64,000 nucleotides of DNA from contig NZ_JADNQZ010000050.1 of the NCBI RefSeq assembly GCF_015709515.1, positions 1 through 64,000 on the forward strand, in the 5' to 3' direction. A program made the position numbers and the translations under genes. The stretch comes from Methylocystis sp. H62 (GTDB lineage Bacteria > Pseudomonadota > Alphaproteobacteria > Rhizobiales > Beijerinckiaceae). Below, piece by piece: positions 49,216-58,604 of this stretch; position 1 is the stretch's first letter; every line of letters begins with the position of its first letter. The notes beneath the pieces are model-generated. The model did not search any database, was not told the DNA's origin, and was given only the letters and a program-made list of their open reading frames with translations.

Positions 49216-50484
49216 TCATCCAAGCAGACGCCGTTTTGCGGATTTGCGTCCACTCGACTTCTCAAAAACGGCTGCGATCTCGACATGCGCGGCATAGCGG
49301 AACTGATCGAGCGGCGTGATTTCCCGGATGACGTACCCGCCTTTGAGCAAAATTGCGGCGTCGCGGGCGAAACTTTGTGCATGGCAGGAGACGGCGACGA
49401 CGATCGGAACTTCCGATCGCGCGATTTCAGCCGCCTGAGCGGCGGCCCCGGCGCGCGGCGGATCGAACACGACGGCGTCGAACTCATTGAGTTCACTGGC
49501 GCTGAGCGGACGCGTGAAGAGATCGCGGGCGACGCCTTCGAGTGCGCGCAGACCTGGCGTCGCATGCGCCGCGGCGCGCATCGCCGCGAGTGCGCCGGCG
49601 TCTGTATCATAGGCTTTCACTTGCGCGCGCCGCGCCAGCCGAAGCGCGAAGGCGCCGACGCCGCAAAACAGATCGGCGAAGTTTTGCGCTTTCGCCGTCG
49701 CGCTCAGAACGCGGGCCGCGAGCGTTTCTTCGCCTGCCTCCGTCGCCTGCAGGAAAGCGCCAGGCGGAAGCGTGAGCGTCGCCTCGCCGATTTTGATCTG
49801 CGGCGCCCGGCGTAGGGCGATAAGCTTGCCGTGATTCGTCAGCCGCGCGAGATCATGCGCGTCAGCCGCGGCGAGCAGCGCACGGATTTCGAAATCGTCG
49901 AGCGGCCCGGCGCCGCGCAGCTCCACGTCGAGGCCGCCGAGGGTCGCCGTGACGGCGATGTCGAGCGGCTTGCCCCGCGGCGCGAGAATTGCGGCGATCG
50001 CGCGGGCGGCGGGCAGCGCGCCGGCAAGTTCGGGCGCGAGCAAGGGGCAGGCCTCGATCTCGACGATGCGATGCGAACGCGCCGCCATATAGCCGACCTG
50101 CGCCTTCCGGAAGTCAGATCGCGCGTGAAACGTCACGCGCCGCCGGCCGGCGCCATGCGCGTCGACGGTCGGCGCGACGTCGAGCGTCAGCCCCGCATTG
50201 GCGAGCGCCGTTTCGACGAGGCTGCGCTTCCAGTCCGCATAGGCGTCGGCGCGCAGCGTTTGAACGGCGCAGCCGCCACAATCGCTAAAGTAAGGACAGA
50301 TCGGCGCGATGCGCTGCGGCGACGCTTCGACGATGTCGACGAGGCGGGCATGCTCGCCGTCGACCTCCGCCGTCACGGTCTCGCCGGCCAGCGCATAAGG
50401 AATGAAGACGCGCCGCGCGCCGAGCAGCGCCACGCCCTCGCCGCGATTGCCAAGCCGTTCGACGCGAAGACGCTCCACGCTCAT
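49216..50484 (-). CDS. RumA/TrmA-family RNA uracil-C5 methyltransferase
   Basis: About 422 residues from ATG 50484, overlapping the tlyA stop (ATGA). A TRAM domain leads (RLRVERLGNRGEGVALLGAR). The [4Fe-4S] cysteines are visible in CPYFSDCGGC and later EACPLLAPEL. The SAM-binding motif reads FADLFCGVGAFALRLAR; the catalytic region has DPPRAGA and the nucleophile Cys in VAVSCHAQSFARDAAILLK. It methylates a specific uridine in 23S rRNA or tRNA; the exact target is not assigned from sequence. Frames to 50601 are upstream extensions inside tlyA. Confidence 0.93.
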   Translation of the reverse strand: MSVERLRVERLGNRGEGVALLGARRVFIPYALAGETVTAEVDGEHARLVDIVEASPQRIAPICPYFSDCGGCAVQTLRADAYADWKRSLVETALANAGLTLDVAPTVDAHGAGRRRVTFHARSDFRKAQVGYMAARSHRIVEIEACPLLAPELAGALPAARAIAAILAPRGKPLDIAVTATLGGLDVELRGAGPLDDFEIRALLAAADAHDLARLTNHGKLIALRRAPQIKIGEATLTLPPGAFLQATEAGEETLAARVLSATAKAQNFADLFCGVGAFALRLARRAQVKAYDTDAGALAAMRAAAHATPGLRALEGVARDLFTRPLSASELNEFDAVVFDPPRAGAAAQAAEIARSEVPIVVAVSCHAQSFARDAAILLKGGYVIREITPLDQFRYAAHVEIAAVFEKSSGRKSAKRRLLG

Positions 50485-51209
50485 GATCGTGCCGCGTGAA
50501 TCAAAAATTCGCGATTGCCGTCGCCGCCCTCGATCGGGGAAGGAATGACGCCGCTTACACGCCAGCCCAAAGCTTCGATGTCGCCTTCGATGCGCGCGCA
50601 AACCTGTGCGTGAATCTTCTCGTCGCGCACCACACCCTTCTTCACCGCAGCGCGCCCGGCTTCGAACTGCGGCTTGATCAGCGCGAGAAGATCGGCGCGC
50701 GGCGCGGCGCGCGAAAGGACCTGCGGCAGCAGGACGCTAAGCGAAATGAAGCTCGCGTCGATCACGATCAGGCTCGGCGGCTCAGCAAGATGCGCGGCCG
50801 TCAGCGTGCGCGCGTCCTGCCCTTCAAGCGATGTCAGGCGCGGATCGCCGCGCAACCGCGCATGAAGTTGCCCGTGACCGACGTCGATGGCGACGACATG
50901 GCGCGCGCCGCGCGTCAGCAGAACGTCGGTGAATCCGCCCGTCGAAGCGCCGACGTCGAGACAGAAGCGCCCCGTCGGATCGACGCTGAACTGTTCAAGC
51001 CCATGCGCAAGCTTCACGCCGCCGCGCGACACCCAGGGGTAAGCCGCCTGCGCGACAATATGCGCGTCGGCGGCGATCGGCTCGGAGGGCTTTTTGACGA
51101 TGCGGCCGTCGACGGTGACAAGCCCGGCCTCGATCGCCTCGCGCGCTTTGGCGCGACTCTCGAAAAGCCCGCGCGCATGGAGCGCCGAGTCGGCGCGGCT
51201 CGCGGCCAT
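50481..51209 (-). CDS. tlyA: TlyA-family rRNA 2'-O-methyltransferase / hemolysin-like
   Basis: 242 residues from ATG 51209 (GGGAG at seven bases). An N-terminal S4 RNA-binding domain (RADSALHARGLFESRAKARE) is followed by an FtsJ-like methyltransferase: SRGGVKLAHGLEQF, CLDVGASTGGFTDVLLTRGA, VVAIDVGHGQLHARLRGDPR and IKPQFEAGR. TlyA methylates cytidines of 16S and 23S rRNA in mycobacteria. The gene lies directly after an ABC-2 permease and before a RumA-type methyltransferase, each joined by short overlaps, so rRNA modification genes travel with the exporter in one operon. Confidence 0.94.
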   Translation of the reverse strand: MAASRADSALHARGLFESRAKAREAIEAGLVTVDGRIVKKPSEPIAADAHIVAQAAYPWVSRGGVKLAHGLEQFSVDPTGRFCLDVGASTGGFTDVLLTRGARHVVAIDVGHGQLHARLRGDPRLTSLEGQDARTLTAAHLAEPPSLIVIDASFISLSVLLPQVLSRAAPRADLLALIKPQFEAGRAAVKKGVVRDEKIHAQVCARIEGDIEALGWRVSGVIPSPIEGGDGNREFLIHAARS

Positions 51210-51211
51210 CG

Positions 51212-52024
51212 TCATTCTCCCGTCTGCAGCAGCGTGCCGGCGCGCCGTGCGCTTTTCAGCAGCAGGCCGAACGCCGCCGATGCGGCCGCGAACAACACGA
51301 CGTCGATCGCGAAGCCCTGCGCCAGCAGATCCCAGCGGACGACGTGATCGATCAATACGCCGCGCAGACCTTCGAACACATAGGTCGGCGGCAGCATCCA
51401 CGAAATCGGCTGCAGCCAGTTGGGCAGCGTGGTCACAGGATAATAGACGGCGCCCAGCGGCTGCACGAAGAACATCAGCGACCAGACGAGGTTTTCCGCG
51501 CCAAGTCCATAACGCAGCAGAATGCCGGAGACGAAGAGGCCGATGCTCCAGGCGAAAAGCATCAGCACGACGAAGAAAGCGGCGAAAGCGATGCCGAGCG
51601 CCCAGAGATTGAAGCCGAAGAACAGGATCGCAAAGATCGTGACGGGAAGGACGCCGACGGCCAATCGAATGAGGCTCAAGGCCACAAGCGCGCCGACGAA
51701 TTCCGCCGGCCGCAGCGGGCTCATCAGAATGTTGGGGAGATTGCGCGACCACAATTCCTCGATGAAGGAGAAACAGAAGCCCTGTTGTCCGCGCAGCAGA
51801 ATGTCCCACAGAAGAATGGCGCCGATCAGCGTGCCGGCGGCCTGCGCCGCCCCGCCAGGGGCCGCGAGAGCGCCGGCGCGCACGAGATAGGTCTGCAGAA
51901 ATCCCCAGGTGAGGAGCTGGACGGTCGGCCAATAGATGATGTCGAGCACGCGCGTATAGGACGCGCGCAGGAGATAGGCGTAGCGCAGCACCATCGCGCC
52001 GATGCGCTTGACGGAAACATTCAT
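51212..52024 (-). CDS. ABC-2 type exporter, permease subunit
   Basis: 270 residues with six predicted spans: IGAILLWDILLRGQ, LVALSLIRLAVGVLPVTIFA, GIAFAAFFVVLMLFAWSIGL and the ABC-2 closing segment near VWSLMFFVQPLGAVYYPVTT then LPNWLQPISWMLPPTYVFEG, which is typical. It begins 4 bp inside the ATPase gene (ATGA). Exporters of this type carry drugs, polysaccharides or lipids; the substrate is not evident. The gene order ATPase, permease, tlyA on one strand argues for cotranscription. Confidence 0.9.
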   Translation of the reverse strand: MNVSVKRIGAMVLRYAYLLRASYTRVLDIIYWPTVQLLTWGFLQTYLVRAGALAAPGGAAQAAGTLIGAILLWDILLRGQQGFCFSFIEELWSRNLPNILMSPLRPAEFVGALVALSLIRLAVGVLPVTIFAILFFGFNLWALGIAFAAFFVVLMLFAWSIGLFVSGILLRYGLGAENLVWSLMFFVQPLGAVYYPVTTLPNWLQPISWMLPPTYVFEGLRGVLIDHVVRWDLLAQGFAIDVVLFAAASAAFGLLLKSARRAGTLLQTGE

Positions 52025-52785
52025 GCCGGGGCTCCGTCGACGCGGCCGCGGGCGACGTCGAGAAATACTTCTTCGAGCGTGTCGCGGCCATAGCGCGCCA
52101 GGAGGCTTGCGGGCGAATCATCGTCGACGAGCGTCCCGTCCTTCAACATCAGGACACGGTCGCACAGACGTTCGACCTCGCTCATATTGTGGGACGCGAG
52201 CAGAATGGCGCAATTATGCGTGCGCCGATGCGCCTCTAACCGCGCGCGCACCCAGTCCGCCGTGTCGGGGTCGAGCGACGCCGTCGGTTCGTCCAGCAGC
52301 AAGAGCTGCGGGTCGTTGATCAGCGATTTGGCGATGGCCACGCGCGTCTTCTGGCCTGCGGACAGGCGCCCGGTCTGGCGGTCGAGGAAATCGCCCAGCG
52401 CCAGATCCTTCGCAAGCTGTTCGATCTTCGCGTTAAGATCCGCGACGTCGTAGAGCATGCCGAAGACGCGCAAATTTTGTCGCACGGTGAGGCGATGGGG
52501 CATGTCGACATAGGGACTTTCGAAGTTCATCCGACCGAGCGCGCCGTAGCGCTCGCGCGACATGTCGCAGCCGAAAGCGTGGACCGAACCTTGGGTCGGT
52601 TCGATCAGCCCCATCACCATGCCGATCGTCGTGGTCTTGCCGGCGCCATTGCCGCCGAGCAGCCCGCAGACGGAGCCGGCCTCCAGCGAGAAATCGAGTG
52701 GGCCGACCACCCGGCGATCGCCATAAGTTTTAGAAAGGCCGGCGACGGCGAGCGTCGGCTTTGGCGCGACTGCATTTTGGGACAT
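52021..52785 (-). CDS. ABC transporter ATP-binding subunit
   Basis: 254 residues. Walker A is GLLGGNGAGKTTTIGMVMGL, the signature is LSAGQKTRVAIAKSLI (with AGQK instead of GGQ), and Walker B plus D-loop is LLLLDEPTASLDPDTADWV, followed by the switch His in ILLASHNMSEVERL. It powers the ABC-2 permease encoded next. Both subunits lack a fused membrane or regulatory domain. No regulator gene adjoins them. Confidence 0.94.
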   Translation of the reverse strand: MSQNAVAPKPTLAVAGLSKTYGDRRVVGPLDFSLEAGSVCGLLGGNGAGKTTTIGMVMGLIEPTQGSVHAFGCDMSRERYGALGRMNFESPYVDMPHRLTVRQNLRVFGMLYDVADLNAKIEQLAKDLALGDFLDRQTGRLSAGQKTRVAIAKSLINDPQLLLLDEPTASLDPDTADWVRARLEAHRRTHNCAILLASHNMSEVERLCDRVLMLKDGTLVDDDSPASLLARYGRDTLEEVFLDVARGRVDGAPA

Positions 52786-52825
52786 GGGGGTTATTAAGCT
52801 CGCCGCGGGCCGCCTCGCAAGGGCG

Positions 52826-53695
52826 TTACTTCTGACAGCCGGGACAATAAAACGTCGAGCGGCCGGATTGAACGACGCGCGTGATCGTTCCCTTGCAGCC
52901 CGGGGTCGGGCAGGCGGCGCCTTCGCGGTCGTAGACGCGGAAACTGTGCTGGAAATAGCCGAGCGAGCCGTCGATCTGGCGATGATCGCGCAAGGACGAG
53001 CCGCCGGCCTTCAGCGCATCCGTCAAGACATCCTTGATCGCCTCCGGCAGCCGCGCCAGCGCCGCCGTCGGCCGGCCGCTGGCGAGAACGAGCGAGCCCG
53101 CGGCGCGCAGCGGCGAAATATGGGCGCGATGCAGCGCCTCGCAGACGTAGATGTTGCCGAGGCCGGCGATCAGGCGCTGGTCGAGCAGCAGCGCCTTCGC
53201 CGGCGCCGCGCGTCCGCCAAAGGCTCGGGCAAGGAACGCGGCGTCGAGCTCGCCGTTCAAAGGCTCGACGCCGAGGCCGCGAAAGAGCTTGTCCTCATCG
53301 ATGGCGTGCGTGGCGATGAGCAGCATGTAGCCGAAACGGCGCGGGTCGTTGTAGACGACGCGCCGCCCATGATCGAGATGCAAGACGACATGGTCATGCA
53401 CGGCGTTTTTGTCGCGCTTGTGGTGAAACGCGCCTGGCGTTTCTTCATCGATCCGAAACGAGCCGCTCATGCCAAGATGCATGATCAGCGAATGGCCGTC
53501 GTCGAGATCGGCGAGGAGATATTTCGCGCGCCGGCGAAGGTCGAGAACGCGCCGGTCCTGAAGACGCGCGGCGAAGCGCTCGGGGAAAGCAAAGCGCAGA
53601 TTGTGGCGTCTCAGTTCGACGCGCTCGATCGTCGCGCCGACGAGCGCGGGCGCCAATCCCCGTCGCACGGTTTCGACTTCGGGCAGCTCTGGCAT
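52826..53695 (-). CDS. mutM: Formamidopyrimidine-DNA glycosylase
   Basis: 289 residues from ATG 53695, so that the mature protein begins with the essential [13 protein letters not shown] (catalytic Pro1 and Glu2 after Met removal); the upstream frame to 53752 must be ignored. It excises 8-oxoguanine and Fapy lesions and nicks the strand. Other features are [40 protein letters not shown] and a C-terminal zinc finger with CPTPGCKG and FYCPGCQK. It diverges from ubiE, the usual alphaproteobacterial arrangement. Confidence 0.97.
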   Translation of the reverse strand: MPELPEVETVRRGLAPALVGATIERVELRRHNLRFAFPERFAARLQDRRVLDLRRRAKYLLADLDDGHSLIMHLGMSGSFRIDEETPGAFHHKRDKNAVHDHVVLHLDHGRRVVYNDPRRFGYMLLIATHAIDEDKLFRGLGVEPLNGELDAAFLARAFGGRAAPAKALLLDQRLIAGLGNIYVCEALHRAHISPLRAAGSLVLASGRPTAALARLPEAIKDVLTDALKAGGSSLRDHRQIDGSLGYFQHSFRVYDREGAACPTPGCKGTITRVVQSGRSTFYCPGCQK

Positions 53696-53806
53696 GAAGT
53701 GGATTGACCCCGTCAGACAGCCGGCGGGCTGGGGCGGCGCGGGCGTAGCCACCGGCTCGGCGACAGGCTATACCCTCCCCTTCCTTCCTCGTCACCCGAG
53801 CGCCTG

Positions 53807-54574
53807 ATGATTGATCGAACTTCCGAGCGAGAGGGCTCGACCCATTTCGGCTATTCCGAGGTCCCCTTGAACGAGAAACAGGGCCTCGTCGACGACGTCT
53901 TCCACAAGGTCGCCCGGCGCTACGATATCATGAACGACCTGATGTCCGCAGGTATGCACCGGCTGTGGAAGGACACGCTCGTCGCCAAGGTCAATGCGCG
54001 GGGGCGCACGGGCTTTCGCCATCTCGACGTCGCGGGCGGCACGGGCGACGTCGCTTTTCGTATCTCCGCGAGCGCGGCGCATGACGCGGAAATCGTCGTG
54101 CTCGACATCAATGGCGATATGCTCGAAGTGGGCCGCGATCGTGCGCGCGAGCGCGGCGTTTCCGGCGTCGAGTTCGTGCAGGCCAATGCCGAATCGCTGC
54201 CGTTTCCCGACGCGCATTTCGACAGCTACACGGTCGCTTTCGGCATTCGCAACGTGCCGCGCATCGACGTCGCCCTCGCCGAAGCCCATCGCGTGCTGAA
54301 GCCCGGCGGCCGCTTCCTGTGCCTTGAGTTTTCGCAGGTCGCCGTTCCGGGCCTCGACAAGCTCTACGAAGCCTATTCGTTCAACGTCATTCCGGCGATC
54401 GGCAAGCTTGTCGCGGGAGATTCCGAGCCCTACCGCTATCTCGTCGAATCGATCCGCAAATTCCCGAGCGCGGAAGAATTCGAACGGATGATCCGCAAGG
54501 CGGGCTTTCGGCGCACGGGCTTCGAGCGGCTGACGGGCGGCGTGGTCGCGATCCATTCCGGCTGGAAGAGCTGA
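53807..54574 (+). CDS. ubiE: Ubiquinone/menaquinone C-methyltransferase
   Basis: 255 residues. Starts [20 protein letters not shown], then [20 protein letters not shown], the SAM motif [35 protein letters not shown] and the quinone-family signature [20 protein letters not shown]. It performs C-methylation in ubiquinone synthesis. ubiB follows on the same strand across a palindromic element of about 120 bp, forming the usual quinone pair beside mutM. Confidence 0.97.
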   Translation: MIDRTSEREGSTHFGYSEVPLNEKQGLVDDVFHKVARRYDIMNDLMSAGMHRLWKDTLVAKVNARGRTGFRHLDVAGGTGDVAFRISASAAHDAEIVVLDINGDMLEVGRDRARERGVSGVEFVQANAESLPFPDAHFDSYTVAFGIRNVPRIDVALAEAHRVLKPGGRFLCLEFSQVAVPGLDKLYEAYSFNVIPAIGKLVAGDSEPYRYLVESIRKFPSAEEFERMIRKAGFRRTGFERLTGGVVAIHSGWKS

Positions 54575-54581
54575 TCTCAAA

Positions 54582-54700
54582 AGAGCGCGCTGCGAAAAAG
54601 CGGGACCCGGTTTTTCGCGTGACGCCGCGCTCTAATCTTTGGCTTCGATCACCTTATCTGCTTTTTGGGCGATTCCGCCCGACTGCAGCGTGATCTAAAG
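54582..54700. repeat. Composite palindromic element, copy C, between ubiE and ubiB
   Basis: Module 1: AGAGCGCG ... CGCGCTCT (54582-54633), enclosing GCGAAAAA / TTTTTCGC. Module 2: a linker with CTTTGGCTTCGATCACC resembling copy A, then a diverged core (TTTTTGGGCGATTCCGCCC) and the tail CAGCGTGATCTAAAG, which matches copy B apart from its first bases. It shows the fuller form of the element whose parts appear at 23.2 and 28.6 kb. Confidence 0.8.
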
Positions 54701-54712
54701 AGCGGCGGGTTC

Positions 54713-56278
54713 GTGATCCTTGGCGTCGGTCATTTCTATCGTCTGGCGCGCGCCGGCTATATCATGGCGCGCGAAGGCGTCTTTGCGCTCCTCGATCCGG
54801 CGCTGCTGCCGCCGGCCGCGGCGCCGCTGGTGCGTTTCGCCAATCTCTTCGCGGGCGGCAAGCGCGACGGCGCCGGGCGGGCGCTGGTGCGCGCGCTGGC
54901 GCAAATCGGCCCGTCCTATGTGAAGCTCGGGCAGTTTCTGGCGACGCGCCCCGACATCGTCGGGGGCGAGATCGCCGATGCGCTGACCGCGCTGCAGGAC
55001 CGGATGGAGCCGTTCGGCCGCGACAAGGCCGTCGCCATCATCGAAAAGTCGCTGGGCCGCAGCATCGACGAGCTGTTTGTGTCGTTCGGCGAGCCTGTCG
55101 CCGCCGCCTCCGTCGCGCAGGTGCATGTCGCCCAGGCGCAATACAAGGAGGGCGTGCGCAAGGTTGCGGTGAAGGTGCTGCGGCCGGGCATTGAAGGCCG
55201 ATTCGCGCTCGATCTGCGCGACATGTATCGCGTCGCGCGGCTGGCTGAGCGCTATTCGTCGGAAGCGCGCCGGCTGCGCATGATCGAGGTCGTCGATACG
55301 CTCGCGCGCACCGTCAGGCTTGAAACCGACTTTCGTCTCGAGGCGGCGGCCGCGTCCGAATTCGCCGACAATGTCGCCGGCGATCCGGAGATTCACGTGC
55401 CCAGCGTCGACTGGAGCCGCACCGATCGCGAAGTGCTGACGCTCGAATGGGTCGACGGCGTTCCACTCTCGGACATCGAGCGGGTCGCCGCCGAGGGCTA
55501 TGACCTCAAGGCGATCGGCCGCAACGTGCTGCAGTCGTTCCTGCGCCATGCGATGCGCGACGGTTTTTTTCACGCCGACATGCATCAGGGCAATCTCTTC
55601 GTCGACAAGCGGGGCCGGCTGGTCGCCATCGACTTTGGCATCATGGGCCGGCTGGGCCTGAAGGAGCGCCGGTTCCTCGCCGAAATCCTCTATGGCTTCA
55701 TCATTCGCGATTATAAACGCGTCGCCGAGGTTCATTTCGAGGCGGGCTATGTTCCCGCCAGCCACTCCATTGAGGAATTTTCGCAGGCGCTGCGGGCGAT
55801 CGGCGAGCCGATGCATACGATCAACGCCGCCGATATTTCGATGGCGCGGCTGCTGACTCTGCTCTTCGAAGTGACAGCCCTCTTCGACATGCGCACGCGC
55901 ACCGAACTGGTGCTGCTGCAAAAGACCATGGTCGTCGCCGAGGGCGTCGCCCGCGCCTATGATCCCAAGCTCGACATCTGGAAGACCTGCGACCCCGTGG
56001 TGCGCTCCTGGATCGAGGAGAATCTTGGCGTCAAGGCGAAGATCGAGGACGCCAGCAGAAGTCTCACGGAGCTGGCGAAGCTGGCGACGCGGCTGCCGCA
56101 GACATTGCAGGACGCCGAAACGGCGATCCAGCGGGTGAGCGAAATGTCGGAGCGCGGCGTCGATCTTTCGCCGCGCTCGATCGAGGCGCTGGGCGAGACG
56201 CGCCGAAGGTCGGACAGGACGCTGCTGATCGGACTCGTCTTAGTGCTCCTTGCCGCTATGTGGATTTTCGGGCGCTAA
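54713..56278 (+). CDS. ubiB: UbiB-family protein (COQ8/ADCK-like) for ubiquinone synthesis
   Basis: About 521 residues from GTG 54713; the longer frame to TTG 54665 begins within the repeat and is doubtful. Conserved segments: the KxGQ motif (SYVKLGQFLATRPDIVGGEI), SVAQVHVAQAQYKEGVRKVA, VKVLRPGIEGRFALDLRDMY, AMRDGFFHADMHQGNLFVDK and RLVAIDFGIMGRLGLKERRF, the atypical kinase core. Two hydrophobic stretches near the C-terminus (LLIGLVLVLLAAMWIFG) anchor it to the membrane. It is needed for ubiquinone hydroxylation steps, probably through ATPase activity rather than protein kinase activity. Confidence 0.95.
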   Translation: MILGVGHFYRLARAGYIMAREGVFALLDPALLPPAAAPLVRFANLFAGGKRDGAGRALVRALAQIGPSYVKLGQFLATRPDIVGGEIADALTALQDRMEPFGRDKAVAIIEKSLGRSIDELFVSFGEPVAAASVAQVHVAQAQYKEGVRKVAVKVLRPGIEGRFALDLRDMYRVARLAERYSSEARRLRMIEVVDTLARTVRLETDFRLEAAAASEFADNVAGDPEIHVPSVDWSRTDREVLTLEWVDGVPLSDIERVAAEGYDLKAIGRNVLQSFLRHAMRDGFFHADMHQGNLFVDKRGRLVAIDFGIMGRLGLKERRFLAEILYGFIIRDYKRVAEVHFEAGYVPASHSIEEFSQALRAIGEPMHTINAADISMARLLTLLFEVTALFDMRTRTELVLLQKTMVVAEGVARAYDPKLDIWKTCDPVVRSWIEENLGVKAKIEDASRSLTELAKLATRLPQTLQDAETAIQRVSEMSERGVDLSPRSIEALGETRRRSDRTLLIGLVLVLLAAMWIFGR

Positions 56279-56305
56279 GCGGGCGTAGATCACGGAAGTC
56301 GCATT

Positions 56306-57099
56306 GTGCGGATCGACCTTTCCGGCAAAACCGCCGTCGTCACAGGCTCGACCGAAGGCATCGGCTTCGCCATCGCCAAGGGGCTGGCGGAGGCTGGCGC
56401 GGAGGTCATCGTCAATGGGCGCAAAAGTGCGACGGTCGAGGCTGCGGTCGAGCGCCTGCTCCAAGTTGCGCCCGCGCAAAAACATCGCGGCGTTGCTTCT
56501 GACCTCGGCGCCGCGTCGGGCTGCGAGGCGCTTGTCGCCGCCGCGCCCACCGCGGACATTCTCGTCAACAATGTGGGCATGTATGGACCAAAGGATTTTT
56601 TCGATACGAGCGATGAGGATTGGGAGCGCTATTTCGCCGTCAATGTGATGTCCGGCGTGCGCCTTTCGCGTTCCTATCTGCCGCAGATGCGCAAGAAAGG
56701 CTGGGGCCGGGTCCTGTTCGTCTCGTCCGAATCGGGGCTGAACATTCCTGTCGAAATGATCCATTACGGCGTGATGAAAACCGCGCAGCTTAGCCTTTCG
56801 CGAGGGCTTGCGAAGCGCATGGCGGGATCGGGCGTGACGGTGAACGCCATATTGCCGGGACCGACGCTTTCCGAAGGGGTTGCGGAGATGCTCGAGGCCG
56901 AACGGGGAAAGCCGGCAAGCCGATTGAAATCGTCGCGACGGAATTCGTGACGTCGCAAAGGCCGACATCGATCATTCAGCGCGTGGCGAGCGTCGAGGAA
57001 GTCGCAAATCTTGCCGTTTATCTCGCCTCGCCCCTGTCGTCGGCGACGACGGGGGCGGGACTGCGTGTTGACGGCGGCGTCGCCGAGTCGCTGATCTGA
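56306..57099 (+). pseudogene. Short-chain dehydrogenase/reductase gene with a frameshift
   Basis: The first 214 codons give a normal SDR: VVTGSTEGIGFAIAKGLAEA, VNGRKS, DILVNNVGMYGP, the catalytic Ser in FVSSESG and Tyr-x3-Lys in YGVMKTAQLS. At a run of four G (56904-56907) the frame is lost and stops at 56950. In the -1 frame the family C-terminus continues perfectly (VATEFVTSQRPTSIIQRVAS, VEEVANLAVYLASPLSSATT, GAGLRVDGGV) to TGA at 57097-57099. Adding one G restores a protein of about 264 residues. Hence loss of one G from a five-G run, an error, or a phase-variable site. Substrate unknown. Confidence 0.85.
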
Positions 57100-57102
57100 G
57101 CG

Positions 57103-57540
57103 CTACTTCACCCCGACCAGCTCGACATCGAAGATCAGCCAGGCGTTCGGCGGAATGACGCCGCCGGCGCCGCGCGCGCCGTAGCCGAGTTCCGGCGGAA
57201 TGACCAACGTGCGCTTGCCGCCGACCTTCATGCCTTCAACGCCTTCGTCCCAGCCCTTGATCACCTGACCCTGGCCCAGCCGGAATTCGAACGGTTGGCC
57301 GCGATCATGCGACGAGTCGAATTTCTTGCCCTTCTCGCCATTGTTGTAGAGCCAGCCGGTGTAATGCATGACCGCGGTCTGGCCGATCTTGGGGGTCGCG
57401 CCGGTCCCGACCTTCGCGTCCTTATACTGAAGGCCGGTCACGCTTTTCGTCATTTCCGCTTCCGCGCGCGCGTCAACGGTGAGCGCGAGGCTCGCGACTG
57501 CGGCGACGGCGGCCAGCAATGTTTTGGAGACAAGGCGCAT
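57103..57540 (-). CDS. FKBP-type peptidyl-prolyl cis-trans isomerase, exported
   Basis: 145 residues from ATG 57540, which begins with a signal peptide (MRLVSKTLLAAVAAVASLAL). The single FKBP domain is complete: TGLQYKDAKVGTGATPKIGQ, TAVMHYTGWLYNNGEKGKKF, DSSHDRGQPFEFRLGQGQVI, KGWDEGVEGMKVGGKRTLVI and PPELGYGARGAGGVIPPNAW. It catalyses Xaa-Pro isomerisation of periplasmic proteins. It lies tail to tail with the frameshifted SDR gene (3 bp) and just downstream of the PfkB gene on the same strand. Confidence 0.96.
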   Translation of the reverse strand: MRLVSKTLLAAVAAVASLALTVDARAEAEMTKSVTGLQYKDAKVGTGATPKIGQTAVMHYTGWLYNNGEKGKKFDSSHDRGQPFEFRLGQGQVIKGWDEGVEGMKVGGKRTLVIPPELGYGARGAGGVIPPNAWLIFDVELVGVK

Positions 57541-57602
57541 CTTTCGTTCCTCCAGCTTGTTTGAATCGCCGATCGAGCGCCTCACGTCGAGGAAACCCGA
57601 AC

Positions 57603-58604
57603 TTATTCCAGCACGCCCGTGTCGCGGGCGAGCTGCAGCAAATCCTTCTGCGGCCGCGCGCCGACATGAGAGATGATCTCCGCCGCGGCGAGCGCGCCGA
57701 GCATCGCGCTGCGCTCATGCGGCAAGTCCTGCGTGTAGCCGGCGAGAAAACCGGCTGCGAACAGGTCGCCGGCGCCGGTCGTGTCGACGACCGCATCGAC
57801 AGAACAGGCCGGCGCGGCGAGGGCGCTCGCGCCATTCGCGACGACGCAGCCCTTTTCCGACCGCGTGACGACGCCAAGCAGCCCGTCTTCGGCGCGCAGC
57901 GCCGCGAGCGCCGTCTCGAAATCCCCGGTCTGATAGAGCGCGTGCAATTCGCTTTCATTGGCGAAAACGATATCGACCACCCGATCGCGGATGAGAGAGA
58001 GAAATTCGCCGCGATAGCGATCGACGCAGAAACTGTCGGAAAGGGTGATCGCCACCTTGCGTCCATTGGCGCGCGAGATTTTCGCCGCCTTGAGGAAGGC
58101 CTCCTTCGCGCCGGGCGGGTCCCAGAGATAGCCCTCCATGTAGAGGACCTTCGCGCGCGCGACCGCCGCCTCGTCGATGTCCGTCGGGGCGAGCGCCTGA
58201 CAGGCGCCGAGGAACGTGTTCATCGTGCGCTGGCCGTCCGGCGTCACGAAAATCAAGCAGCGCGCGGTCGCGGCGCCGTCGGCGGCCGCCGGCGTGTCGA
58301 AAGCGACTCCGGCCTTGCGGATGTCGTGCGCGAATTCGCGCCCCGCGGCGTCTTCCTTGACCTTGCCGACGAATCCCGCGACGCGCCCCAGGCTCGCAAG
58401 GCCCGCCATGGTGTTGGCGGCCGAGCCGCCGGAAATAACCGTCGTCGGGCCCATCGCCGTATAAAGTTCAGCGGCTCGCGCTTCGTCGACCAGCGTCATC
58501 GAGCCTTTGCGCAGTCCGGCCTGCAGCAAATCGTCGTCCTCGGCGCGCGCGATCGTGTCGACGATGGCGTTGCCAATGCCCAGAACATCAAATGATAAGG
58601 TCAT
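57603..58604 (-). CDS. PfkB-family carbohydrate kinase (adenosine-kinase-like)
   Basis: 333 residues from ATG 58604. The N-terminal motif is VISGGSAANTMAGLASLGRV, and the PfkB signature 2 is VVDTTGAGDLFAAGFLAGYT with the catalytic Asp; FANESELHALYQTGDFETAL is typical of the adenosine kinase/ribokinase branch. It phosphorylates a sugar or nucleoside with ATP. In alphaproteobacteria this cluster is often annotated adenosine kinase, but sugar specificity is not proven by sequence. It probably shares transcription with the FKBP gene 62 bp downstream. Confidence 0.93.
   Translation of the reverse strand: MTLSFDVLGIGNAIVDTIARAEDDDLLQAGLRKGSMTLVDEARAAELYTAMGPTTVISGGSAANTMAGLASLGRVAGFVGKVKEDAAGREFAHDIRKAGVAFDTPAAADGAATARCLIFVTPDGQRTMNTFLGACQALAPTDIDEAAVARAKVLYMEGYLWDPPGAKEAFLKAAKISRANGRKVAITLSDSFCVDRYRGEFLSLIRDRVVDIVFANESELHALYQTGDFETALAALRAEDGLLGVVTRSEKGCVVANGASALAAPACSVDAVVDTTGAGDLFAAGFLAGYTQDLPHERSAMLGALAAAEIISHVGARPQKDLLQLARDTGVLE

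Noticed and set aside
56900-56911. Programmed -1 frameshifting at G-GGA-AAG in the SDR gene
   Set aside because: SDR genes are not known to use it, no stimulatory stem or internal Shine-Dalgarno was evident, and a single-base loss in a G run explains the data.
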